The position numbers were made by a program, and so were the translations under genes. From the NCBI RefSeq assembly GCF_026210795.1, contig NC_089435.1:5022001-5086000 (forward strand): DNA of 64,000 nucleotides, given 5' to 3'. Positions within the stretch are counted from its first letter, which is position 1. Each line of letters begins with the position of its first letter. Shown in pieces: positions 45,400 to 56,752 of the stretch. Below the pieces are notes generated by a model, which was not told the DNA's origin, made no database searches, and saw only the letters and a program-made list of their open reading frames with translations. This DNA is from Rhizophagus irregularis (lineage: Eukaryota; Glomeromycota; Glomeromycetes; Glomerales; Glomeraceae).

Positions 45400-47820
45400 A
45401 TGAATTACTCAATTGAAGAAATAAATGATATGAAATATATTCGTTTTTTGGACGGTAAACTTCTGTCAATCATGCAAAGTTATTTTCCATATGAAGACTT
45501 GTTCCGCAATGCGGTTGTATAGTGTATAAATAATTGTATAATTACATAAAATGCTTCTAATATTAATACTTTTTCAAATAAAATAGCTTCCAGCAAGGAA
45601 TTTACTATCCATTTTGAATAATCTTAAAAATAATCACGGTCCTTATTTTCCTGATTTGATTAATTGGGTCGAAGAACAGTATAAAGATGAAATTAAATTA
45701 ATCCAGATAATAACTAATAATGTAAATTCAGAGTAATGTAACCTTTCTTGAATTGTTTTGTGTGATAGAATTATCCATTCTCAAATTATACTTGCTTTCA
45801 GGGATTTATTGAATTTAAAAATTTAGCCCAATTGTTTCCAATAGGTATAATTGTTGTATCTCATATATTTTAATGCTTGTTAATTTCATAATTATATTAA
45901 TCAATTACACATGTTAAAGGTCAAAATGTATACATTAAATTGGATGGAACCATAATTGGAGCGAAAGTTATTATGACATATTATGATTATGAAAATTTTA
46001 TTATTGATTTGGAAGTAATTAATTCAGGTTTGCATCATTATTTTTTTTATTACTATTTGTTAAAATCTTGCTTCTTGATTCTTTAATTTATTTTGATTTT
46101 TTTAGATGGTTACTCATTTATTTATGAGAAATATTATACATTTATTGATTTCTGGAAAGGCTTATGTAAAATCAATAAGCTTCCAATAATTCCATTATCA
46201 AAAGAGGATAATATTTATAATAAATTAGTAGCACGTGGAAAAAAGTTCATAAAATATGCAATAGGTCATCATTTTTTACAACATTCACATTCTAGTAAAT
46301 ATAGTAAAGGTCGTATTATGGTTGATATTTCCAATTATAAGAATTACAGTTTAGCTAGTAGTATTTTCAATAATAATTGTTATCTTGAATACTTAGAAGA
46401 TATAAAAATAAATGATGATGTTAAAGAAGAAGAACTCTTCATGTGTGTATCTAAACTTCCTGCATATAGTTTTACATGGAAAGATTGGCATTTTATTGAT
46501 GTTGAGCATTTAAATGGTAAAATCTTAAAAGTTAATACTAGTTTTTTACTTATTTTATATTTATTTTACATTTATTCAATTTAGAAATAACGTTTGATAA
46601 CGAAGCATTTGATAAACTTGTTCTTGATCAGGAAAAAAAAAGTATCATTGAAAATATTATAAAATTTGAATATAGTAAAACAGATATTATTAATAGTAAA
46701 GGTGATGGATATACTTTTTTGTTACATGGTCCTTCTGGAGGTTTGTTATTATTAATTATTTTCTTATTTATGATAATAAATCATGTAAATTTAACAATAA
46801 TTATTTATAATAGTTGGAAAAACATTAACTGTTGAAGCAATTTCTGAGAAACTTCATCATCCATTATATTCTATTAGTACTGGAGAATTAGGAACAAATG
46901 CAAAAGATTTAGAAAACAATTTAAGAAATATTTTTAATCTAGCATATTATTGGAATGCTATTATTTTAATTGATGAAGGTAAAATATTTATTGATATATC
47001 AATTGATTTATATTTTATTTTAACTATTTTTATAATTATATATATAATAGTTGATATTTTTTTTGAATGTCAAAATGTACATGAAGTTAATCATAATGCT
47101 CTAGTATGCGTATTTTTAAGATTACTTGAATATCATCAAGGAATTGTATTCTTAACAACAAATCGAGGTAGAAATTTTTAAATGGAATACTTTTAAAAAA
47201 TTTATTCTAATGCTTAATATATTTTTATTTTATAGTATATTGCTTTGATGATACTTTTCAATTTCATATTTCAATTTCCTTAGAATATAAGGAACCAGAC
47301 ATTAAAGGTAAATTACCTTTTTATTATTAACAATTATTATAACTTAAATTAATTATAATTTTTTTTATATTTATAGCACGTGAAATATTATGGAATACAT
47401 TTTTGGAATTTTTAGATTACAACCCTAATAATGTGAATATTAAAAAATTAAGTGATATACATTTAAATGGAAGAGAGATTCAAAATACTGTAAAATTAGC
47501 AAGTGTAAATATAATTACAATATATAAAAATATATAATTTTAATATATATTAAATTTAATAAGATAAATTTTATTTTAATTAGACATTAAATAGGGAATT
47601 AATTACTACAGAACTACTAGAAAAATTTATCAATTTAACAAGTAAGAAAATATTAGTAAGCAGTGCTGATGGTAAGAAAAAAAATTCTAAATTGTTAAAT
47701 TAATATTTTAATTTTTTTTAATTCTTTTTTTTTCCTATAAAAAACTTAATTAAAGGAAATAAAAGAAAGTCTGGAATCAATGATCAAGACAACCAACCAA
47801 ATTCAAAGAAAATAAAATAA
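45400..47820 (+). CDS. AAA+ ATPase-like, copy 2, 534 aa, arginine finger lost
   Basis: The same twelve-exon structure is kept: 45400-45516, 45587-45721, 45802-45844, 45920-46027, 46106-46516, 46585-46740, 46814-46978, 47051-47167, 47236-47307, 47377-47504, 47584-47671, 47756-47820. The frame is open throughout (1605 nt with the stop). Walker A is GPSG-VGKT and Walker B AIILIDEVDIFFE, both intact. Sensor 1 VFLTTNR is intact. The arginine-finger block DDAFQTRI of copy 1 reads DDTFQFHI here, so R became H, and ERR after Walker B reads ECQ. It may bind ATP but hydrolyse it poorly, acting as a regulatory subunit for copy 1, or it is in early decay. Copy 2 has an insertion of about 14 residues in the DUF7025-like part. 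Confidence 0.82.
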
Positions 47821-49294
47821 TGGTAAACTAATTTATAAACTTAAATTAAATAAATGTGACTGTTAATTATTTATTTAAAATTTATTAATAAAAATAATTT
47901 ATTAATGACTAAATTATAATTTATATATAATAGATAATTGAGTTTAAAACTAATAAGCATTTTTGATATAGCTTAGGTAAAAAAATTATTAATAAAGAAA
48001 ATATTCAAAATCAATATAAATAATTAGAATATATGATTTGCTGAGAAATTTCATTTCCTAAATATAACATTTATAATTAAAAAAATTCTTTGATATAAAT
48101 AAATTGAATTGTATAAAATATTATTAAATAATAAAATTTTATTATAATTAGATCTTATAAAAAATCATGTTTTTAATAAGATTTTATACAATTTTTTCTT
48201 AAAATGTATTGTTTGCATGATTTAACCATAATTTATACTGAATTTATATTGATTTAATCACAGAATTACATAATTTAAGTATAGAATTTACATAATTTAA
48301 TCAATGAATTTACTGCTTAAATTACAATTATTAATATTAATTGCATTTATATAAATTTGATTTTATTTTATTAAATTATTAAATCAAATATAAAAATAAA
48401 ATAAATCCTTAGTATCATATCATTCATGTGATTATAATTAGTCAATAATATAAATTAATTTTTATCATTTAAAATTATAACATAACAGATAAATTGTAAT
48501 AAATATTCTAAAATTAATACAGCTACAAAAAAATAAAATTTTTATAAAAATTAATATTCAAGTGATTTTAATTTACTTAAGGCTCAAATATCTCTTATAC
48601 AACTCACATTAAAGTTTGTATAGAGTTTATATATTAATTTAGCCAGAATTGTATATTTCAGAAGTATTTTTAAAATTTTCTTATCCTACATATTCTGTTT
48701 TAAGTAATCTAGTGATTGGATTTTAATGAATTTAAATTTATTGAATTCATCTTAATAAAATGAATCTTTAAACAATTTTACCAAAAATATTTAAAAACAG
48801 AAAATTGTAAAACATTTCACAGATGACTAAACTTTTATAAGTTTTACCAGTTTTTACAATTATATTTATATATAATTTCACATTTTATTATTTATGTGAT
48901 ACTCTAATTAATTTTTGCAATTTTACAATTATTATTTATTAATTATATAATACTTTAATCAATTAATAGTTACAAATTTATTATTTAATTTTTATATGAT
49001 TTAACGTAAAAAAAATTAACTTTCTAACTTATATTTATTTATCAAATTATTAATATTATTTTTTTTTTTTTTTTAAAAAACTTTATTATAGATGCAATCA
49101 TGTCTTATTATAATCACACTTACTTACATATATAAACTTACAAAATATAAGATAAACAAATACATATAAGAATTAAGCATTATGAAACAAGACTACTTTT
49201 CATAAAGAATAAGTCGACCTGTCACCTAAACGATCACATCATTGTTAAAAACCATGATGCGATCTCAAATTCAAAGGCGACTGTCATGATCTAC
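47821..49294. other. very AT-rich gene-free interval
   Basis: 1.47 kb with no supportable gene. The first ~110 bp resemble the 3' flank of AAA copy 1 (AAAATAATTTATTA and AATTATAATTT), showing that the duplication extends past the stop codon. The rest is among the most AT-rich DNA of the window. Confidence 0.5.
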
Positions 49295-49867
49295 CTAAAA
49301 ATTTGCCCAGTGACCGCCACGATGGAATGCCAAATCATTCCATTTATTCCAATTACTTTCTAACATATTACAGTCAACATTTTTAACATCCACTTCAGTG
49401 CGTTTACTATGTGACTTAGCTTTTTTATTGTCTGAAGCGTAAGCGTAGGACACTTCCATACTACTCCATACCATGCATGTTGGTGTCTGTCCGCACGCGT
49501 GTATGGCCAATAAAATCTAAGGATCAGGTGTAACTTTAGATTTGTTTACGTGCATCTTTATGCCCCTGATTCTAAAAATATCTTTATAAAATCACATGAC
49601 ACATGACTGTTTACACGTTAAAAATATCTTCAAAAAATTTAATTTTATTATTTTGTTTTTTTTCATCCCTTACTTAAAATTCTTTTAAGTTATTTCTTAA
49701 AAGTTTTTTACGGCATTCAAAAAATAGTAATTAATTTTTTTTTATTATTTATAATTTTTACAATGTATTTGTTTTTTTTAATTAAAAATTAAAATAAAAA
49801 TAAAAATAAATAAAAAATAAAACAATTGTATTCATAAATATTATATACCACTGAATTTTTTATTGCT

Positions 49868-52800
49868 GTGTTGTTTTCGTTGATATTAATTGCTTGTAAA
49901 ATCGTAAATCAAATGGTTTCCCAGCCACTTCGTGATACATTACGAAAACGAAAAAACAGATCGGATGAAACTGTTGAGCAACGTGAAAATAGACTGGCTC
50001 AGGACAAAGAGAATAAACGCGTAAAAAGAGCAACTGAGACTGCAGAACAACGTGAAATACGATTGCAAAAAAGACGTGAACGTTACCATATGAAAAGAAA
50101 AGAAAGGCTTGCTCTATCAAATATTGAAGAGCAACTCAACAGACAGGATGAACCAACGCAAGATGATTCTGACGAATCTCGACTTTCTGAAGCTGATAGG
50201 AAACTCCTACATGAATTTCGCACTAAGATTAATAGCTTCGTAAATAATTGTTGCCCAGTGTGTAATGAACGATTTCCATCCATCGAAATTATAAGTGGAC
50301 AATGTCGTCGCTGTTACTATGACAAAAATACTGTTAAAAAGTTTTCTGCCGATAACAATATGGATCCTGGTGATGTGCCAGAAGAATTACGTGATCTTAC
50401 TGAAATAGAGGAAATGTTGATTGCAAGGATCTTTCCTATTGTTTCAGTATATTGTCTTCGTGGTGGTCAGTATGCTTATCGTGGTAATGTTATAAACTTT
50501 CCACAAAACGTGGAAGAATTTGCAACACAGCTCCCCAGAAATCCGTCTTCTCTTGACGTTCTCATTGTGCGTCGTAAATCTGCAAATAGTTTGATATACA
50601 AAAATTTCACTGTTCATCTACTTAAGGTCTCGCGCACTTTGCTGGCTAAAACAAAATAATCGTTATTATACTGATATTGTTATTGATGAAGAAGTATTGC
50701 AATCCTTACCTGAAGACGGACCAATTGATGATCAGCTTCCGCAAATTGACGATGTGGAACAACACTTTAACGATGATGACGATGTTTATGAAGATATGAT
50801 AGGGAGTAACTTTGTTCCTGCTCCACTTCCATCACCTAATGAAGAACAAGCCATCGGCGACACTCTTAACAGGATGCAAGATAATGATCTTCCTATTATG
50901 TGGCCAAGTATAGATGGAACTCCTATCAATGAGTTTCAAACACCCGGTTATATTGCATGTGCCTTCCCTACTTTGTATCCAACCGGGAATGGAGATCTTC
51001 GTTCTAATCACGTTAGAGAGGTTAAACCTTCCGAATATTTTTCGCATTTACTTAAATATAAGGATGGAAGATTTGCCCGTCATCCTCGTTGGAGATATTT
51101 TGCGTTAAATTCGCAAATGCGATGGAGGGCGCTGCAAGAAGCAAAAGTATATGTTAAGCAAGTTTTAGATGATAAGCAGTATACCGTTGAAGAAATAAAA
51201 GAGATGATAGAAAAAGACAATCACATGGCTGACAGAATTGTAAGATTTGGGGAAGCCTTACGTGGAACTAGACAGTTTTGGACAAAGAGGCGATATGAGC
51301 TTGCTGATATGATAAGGCAATTAGGATCGCAAGGAATGATATTTTTTACATTCAGCGCAGCCGACCTACATTGGCCTGAGTTACACAATCTTATGCCGCA
51401 TGGGGATGTAGAGGATGCTGATAGATATAGGCGACAAGATTTGATTGAGAATCCTCACATTTCCGCTTGGTTTTTCGAAAAACGTTTCAAATTGTTCTTA
51501 GAAAAAGTGTTAATTCCCAAATGGAATCTTGAAGATTATTGGTATAGATTTGAGTGGCAGCACCGCGGCAGCCCTCAATGCTTCACGCACAAAAGGAAGG
51601 ATGCTCCATCTACTTGGATTCAAAAAAAAAAAAAAAAAAAAAAAATGAAGGAAGACAACACACGCATTTAATAACCGCGGTGCGTTACCTAGATTCATTA
51701 GTTACAACAAAGAATCCTGATCAAGACGCACCTGTGCCTGCTCAACATCCCTGTAAAAAATGCCCTGAAGAATTGAGTGATGACCTGCAAGATTACATTG
51801 AGTTAGTCAACAAACTGCAGCGTCATACTAGATGTAATCCTGCGTATTGTCTTCGTGTGGATCGCGCAGGTAAAAATATTTGCAGATTTGGTTATCCAAA
51901 AGAGATCACTAATGACACGTACTTACGAGATAATAAAGGACAACCTGAGTTAATAACGGCAAGAAACGATGAGTATGTCAACCCTCATGATCGATTGCAA
52001 CTCCAAGGTTGGCGAGCGAACGTTGATTTAAAACCGATACTCAGCATGAATACGGCTTTACAGTACGTGTCAAAGTACGCCAGCAAATCGGAACCACGCT
52101 CAGCCGCTTTTTCTGAGATCTTGAACAAGATTCTCAACGAAAATGCTCCTGATGCTTCGTCTTTGCCTGTTTTCCAAGGTTTATTACTCCATACTGTCGC
52201 TGAACGTGATATTTCGGCACAGGAAACTTGCCATCTGCTGCTCAATATTCCTTTATATCATTCAAGTCGCCGGTTTGTCACTTTAAACCTTAACAAATTA
52301 ACGCATCGATGGCTTTGTGGAACGGGAGACAACAACGAAGAATCATTTTTGGCTGATAGTGAAGTTGGCCAAACAGTACAGTCTCCTTTGCAAAAGTACT
52401 GGGTTCGTCCTGCTGAACTTGATGATGTTTCGCTTTTCCGGCTTCACCTACAATATAACTTTTGGAAAGGTCAGTGGAAACCATGTAAAAAAGAAAATAT
52501 AGTTCGTATTTGGCCACGACCTTCACCTCAGATTGATGGACCTCAATGGGAAGAATTTTGCCGTGTAAAAGTTCTTCTTCATGTGTGCCATCGTGACCTT
52601 TCCCAATTAACCGAAAACAATACTATATCATGGTCAGAACTCTATTATCGCCATCGTGAGATAATTGAAAACGATCCTGTTGACATACTTGGTCCTCCAG
52701 TAGATAACTTAGAGAACGAATCAAATGATGAAGATAGTGATTACGAATACGAGGAATTTGATGATGATGAAGAACAGCGGCCTGACTGGATGATCTTATC

Positions 52801-54673
52801 AGAAATGAGACCGGACGCGATTTTAGAAGGTTCTTCTGAATTGGGTTTACGTGAGATTGATAGAAATTATGACTGGGTTGGCGATGTTAGACAGCGTTAT
52901 ACCAATATTGATCTTGCTGATTCTCCCAATTTCATACAAAATGCTCGTAATTTGTATGTTGAACAGAATGATAATGTCACTGATCGTGTTGTAGACCCCC
53001 ATACATTAAATGAAAAACAAAAAATAATCTTTGAGCGAGTTGAATCTCATTATCAAGCATTAATATTGAATCCTGGTAACGTTGACGCGCTCAATGTTAT
53101 TGTAATGGGAACTGCAGGCACTGGAAAGTCGTATTTAATTAATATGATTCGATCTCGTTTGCAAGAAATTGCAAGAAATAACAATATAACTGAGCATTCA
53201 CCTGTTTTAGTGCTTGCGCCAACCGGAGTAGCGGCCTTCAACATTCGCGGCATAACAATACATTCAGCGCTTTCAATTCCTATATCCAACAATAAGCTAG
53301 ATCTAAATGGTGAACGCCTGAAAAAGTTACAGAAAAAATTAGAAGGCGTAGAATATTTAATTATAGATGAAAAAAGTATGGTAGGGCGTCGTATGCTTGC
53401 CTTAATCGACATGAGATTACGCCAAGCTTTCCCTCGAAACAAAATAAAGTCTTTGGTGGACGCTCAATAATATTGGTTGGAGATTTTGGCCAGCTTCCGC
53501 CGGTACGTGATGAACCAATGTACTCAAAAATTTCTCGAGATACATTGTCAAATGAAGGTATCAAGACATATAGACAGTTCCGTGAAGTTTATAAGCTCGA
53601 TGTTATTCAACGTCAGTCAGGTGATTCGGATGTACAGCGCAAGTTTAGAGCCATATTATTGCGAATGCGTGATGGTGAATCAACACTAGATGACTGGAAA
53701 GAACTTACTACTCAATTCAGCAACGGAACAAATATTACGTCAGCAGAATTCTCAGATGCCATATGTATCATGTATCGGAAGTCCGATGTTGCTGAATTTA
53801 ATGTTAATAAGCTTAAATCGTTAAATTGTCCTGTTGCTCTAATCAAAGCTATCCATACAGGAGGTAAAGAGGCGAGTAAAGCTGATCCTGAGCTGGCAAA
53901 AGGACTTGAGGCTCAATTATTATTGGCAAGAGGAGCAAGAGTTATGCTTAGGATTAACTTATGGACAGAAGTTGGTTTGGTCATGGATCGTTGGGTACTG
54001 TCCAAGAAATCATATTCGAAGAAAACCAGTCCCCTCCTTCACTTCCTATTGCTGTTCTTATAGAATTTGACAATTATTATGGGCCGGCTATTGTTACTGA
54101 AGAAGGTAAAAGGCTTGTGCCGGTTTCACCAATTAGATACAGTTGGGAGGGGAAAAAAGTAACTTGCTCACGCTTGCAAGTACCTATTTGCTTTGCGTGG
54201 GCTATTACTATTCATAAAAGTCAGGGTTTAACTTTACAAAAAGCGGTGATAGATATTGGAAAAAAGGAGTATGCAGCTGGACAATCATTCGTGGCTATTT
54301 CACGAGTCTGTGCTCTTAAAGATATTCTCTTTAGCCCATTTTCCTTTGAAAGACTCCAGCGCATCAAATCTCTCAAAAGATTAGAAGAAAGAATAGAAGA
54401 AGAATCAAGGTTAATGACTCTTCAAAATTCACATTAATAATTATTTTTTTTTTTGACAATCATGGGAATAAATTGAAAATTTGCAACGTAATACAAAGTA
54501 TGATAATAAAATGACATTTTTTAGTGATACAATTACTTTAGTGTTACATTTTTTTACTACATTTTTAGTGTTACATTTTTAGTGTTACATTATTAGTATT
54601 ACATTTTATAGTTTAAATTTATGAACATGTGATTTATGACGCTTCGGACGCACTAACGGTTACCGTTTCCTAG
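49868..54673 (+). mobile_element. Helitron, Rep/helicase, degenerate; 5' end unresolved
   Basis: A rolling-circle DNA transposon with coding region 49913-54437 and a 3' terminus at 54655-54673: hairpin AACGGT-T-ACCGTT, then TC, then CTAG, followed by T, as Helitrons require. The 5' TC end must lie left of 49913, probably at 49515-49860, but several A-TC positions fit and none is convincing. It contains a Rep zinc-finger region, a tyrosine motif and a PIF1-like helicase. The reading frame is broken in about four places, so it is not autonomous, but codons are otherwise well kept and the insertion looks fairly young. Confidence 0.85.
49913..54437 (+). pseudogene. Helitron Rep-PIF1 helicase gene, frame-broken
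   Basis: Pieces in order. 49913-50659: basic coiled N-terminus (VEQRENRLAQDKENKRVKR) and zinc finger CPVCNERF...CRRC. 50697-51671: LPSPNEEQ, QTPGYIACAFPTLYPTGNGD, and RQFWTKRRYELADMIRQLG with FFTFSAADLHWPEL. 51610-53470: CRFGYPK, Rep tyrosine motif ALQYVSKYASK, then the helicase with VIVMGTAGTGKSYLIN (Walker A), LAPTGVAAFNIRG and LIIDEKSMVG (Walker B). 53473-54437: VGDFGQLPPV, GARVMLRINLWTEVGLV and FAWAITIHKSQGLTL. Frame changes fall near 50640, 51600 (next to an A-run of more than 20), 53455 and 53985. The HUH motif expected after HRGSP is not readable. Confidence 0.85.
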
Positions 54674-55040
54674 TCTTTAATGCTAATACCGCACCGCTTT
54701 TCTTCCTTTATTTGTAACTCGTTTCTTGGTTCCCAAATAAGCACTTTGAATTCTAATAGAACTCTACCAATTATTTGTTTCAGTACCTTATACAACAATT
54801 TTTTTTCAGTTATTTTATAGCACCTTAATAATTCCATTAACTGACAACTAATTTGATTCTTCATTAAAAATGTAAAATCATATAAGCGTCCAATATCCCA
54901 CATACCAAGCTCATTAATTTTAATTTTTAATTCGTGTATATCTATATCATCTCTTGAGTATTCTTGTATGATTTTAACTAAGAAAATTTTTAATTGTCTA
55001 CATGTTATAAATAACGTGCATGTATGATTCTTTCTTTATT
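54671..55040 (-). pseudogene. open frame cut by the Helitron 3' end
   Basis: The minus-strand frame from about 55040 reads NHTCTLFITCRQLKIFLVKI, IQEYSRDDIDIHELKIKINE, LGMWDIGRLYDFTFLMKNQI and more, and ends KRCGISIKD followed by TAG. The TAG is the complement of the Helitron's terminal CTAG, so the natural continuation lies beyond the insertion or is lost. I cannot name the family. It may be the 3' part of the intronless frames just upstream. Confidence 0.45.
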
Positions 55041-55444
55041 AAAAAAGCTGTATGTACATACTATCGAATACAGAATGATGAACACATATATAATTAATTC
55101 TTTAAAACAACTAAAAGAAGTCTATATATTTTTCTTTCAAATAAAATTTGCCATATATAAATATAATCAAATATAGAATGATGTGAAACTAAAAATAAAT
55201 TCAATAGACAATCTGTCTATATATTTTTCTTTCTAACCAAATAGCCTTATGTAAATATTATCAGATAAGGAATGATTTAAAATCCAAAAATAATTATTCA
55301 TTTTTTCCCTTTTGATAATTTGTTTCTTCATAATTAATCATCTCACAAAAAAAAATAGAAAAACAAAACAAGAATAACTAATTACATATTCATACCATCT
55401 TAACACCACGAGGCGCTCTTTATCTTACGAGCTCTTATATCACA

Positions 55445-55777
55445 CTAATCAATAACATAATAATGAGACAAATTAACAAGTCTCTTTCTTTTCATTCCAT
55501 TATGATATATCGTCAACCCTCCATAAAATTCAGGCCTGGTAATAGGTGTTTGTTTACGTAGTATTTCTTGCCAGGGAAGCACGTTATCCTGTTCTCTAAT
55601 TTCTAGCTCTTGAAAACTTGTGGTAATATCATTGATCATAATATTCTTAACGACACCGGTCGATTGTTCAGCCACTTTAATATCTTCACATTCGAAAGTA
55701 ACTTCTTTTTTCTTTCTTAATTTAAGAAAATATTCACTGTTGAAGGAATGGTTAATAAAAATATCGTCTTTCAACAT
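55445..55777 (-). CDS. hypothetical 110-aa protein
   Basis: The frame starts MLKDDIFINHSFNSEYFLKL and includes KKKEVTFECEDIKVAEQSTG, ITTSFQELEIREQDNVLPWQ and RPEFYGGLTIYHNGMKRKR. It is hydrophilic and has mixed composition, unlike random AT-rich frames, so it is probably or formerly coding. There is no signal peptide, membrane segment or recognised domain. It lies 97 bp downstream of the 292-aa frame, in the same orientation. This compact spacing differs from that of host genes here. Confidence 0.4.
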   Translation of the reverse strand: MLKDDIFINHSFNSEYFLKLRKKKEVTFECEDIKVAEQSTGVVKNIMINDITTSFQELEIREQDNVLPWQEILRKQTPITRPEFYGGLTIYHNGMKRKRLVNLSHYYVID

Positions 55778-55873
55778 GTTGTACGCTAATCTACTTGTAA
55801 CTTAGTCAAACAGAAACTCCAGTTCCTTGTTTGATATATAATGTTTCTTAAGAATATCACCTCTTCGTTTCAG

Positions 55874-56752
55874 TCAATGTTTAGAAATTACTGGCTTTGA
55901 CTCAAATCTATTATTAGTGTAATTCCATTTATTCTTATGAGTTTTGAGGCTATTCTTAAACCTCTTTTTATATTTTTCTTGTTCTTTCATCGTTTTGAAC
56001 TGTTTGTTAATACCCAAATTTGAGTATGTAACTAAATAGTTACCTGTGCCACTATGCATTGAAACCTTTTTTGTATAAGTAACGCCTATGCGTTTACTTA
56101 CTATTTGTTTACTTTGACAATAATTTTTAAATGTATCTTGCGGCGGAGGTGTAGGAGTTACTATCACCTTCGAACGACAATTTTGACAAACTTTTCTATT
56201 TCTTGACATTACGTAAGCACAAACGTTACTACAAAATAAACATGGAATATAAAACCCCAAATACCATGTTCGTCTACCATGACTAAATTTAATATAAGTT
56301 GTAGTTTGTCTGTTCTTTTTTTGTTTCTTCAATCTATTTTCAATAACTACAAGTTTATCCAATAATAATTGACGTATTCTTAAAAAATACTTGTTTCTAG
56401 TTTCTATGTCAATAGGTAACCCACAAAATACACTCGTCAAGTATTTTGAAATCCTGTATTTAGTATTCATCATAGGCTGATCTGAATTAATCAAATAAGG
56501 CTTATCATATTTCTTTGTTATATGTTTATTATTGGTAATAATCGTCAACATATCTTTCTCTTTCTGTAATGAATCCACATGCAAAAGGATATAGAACTTT
56601 CCTTTTCTGGTGGAATATAACGTATCAGCCCCCGTGTACCATTTCACTTTTTCTGGATGGAAAAAATTATAGCCGATAAAAATTTCTTTATTCGGTATCT
56701 TTAATCTGATTGGTGCACTGTATTTACGCCTTCTTTTGAAAAAATATCGCAA
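55874..56752 (-). CDS. hypothetical basic 292-aa protein with a treble-clef-like Cys cluster
   Basis: Intronless. It starts MRYFFKRRRKYSAPIRLKIP, is strongly basic, and has CLFCSNVC...MSRNRKVCQNCRSKV at about residues 170-195, a CxxC-x(n)-CxxC zinc-ribbon or treble-clef pattern, followed by a TPTPPPQDT linker and a Lys-rich C-terminus. These features suggest nucleic-acid binding. The family is not recognised. The lack of introns and the tight spacing to the next frame suggest origin from a mobile or foreign element, but no hallmark gene of such an element is visible here, so the assignment stays open. Confidence 0.5.
   Translation of the reverse strand: MRYFFKRRRKYSAPIRLKIPNKEIFIGYNFFHPEKVKWYTGADTLYSTRKGKFYILLHVDSLQKEKDMLTIITNNKHITKKYDKPYLINSDQPMMNTKYRISKYLTSVFCGLPIDIETRNKYFLRIRQLLLDKLVVIENRLKKQKKNRQTTTYIKFSHGRRTWYLGFYIPCLFCSNVCAYVMSRNRKVCQNCRSKVIVTPTPPPQDTFKNYCQSKQIVSKRIGVTYTKKVSMHSGTGNYLVTYSNLGINKQFKTMKEQEKYKKRFKNSLKTHKNKWNYTNNRFESKPVISKH

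Noticed and set aside
49295-49510. 71-aa minus-strand frame (MAIHACGQTPTCMVWSSMEV...)
   Set aside because: It could be the other half of the gene cut by the Helitron, but nothing connects it to the 54.7-55.0 kb frame and the 5' end of the Helitron is not fixed. Not annotated as a gene.
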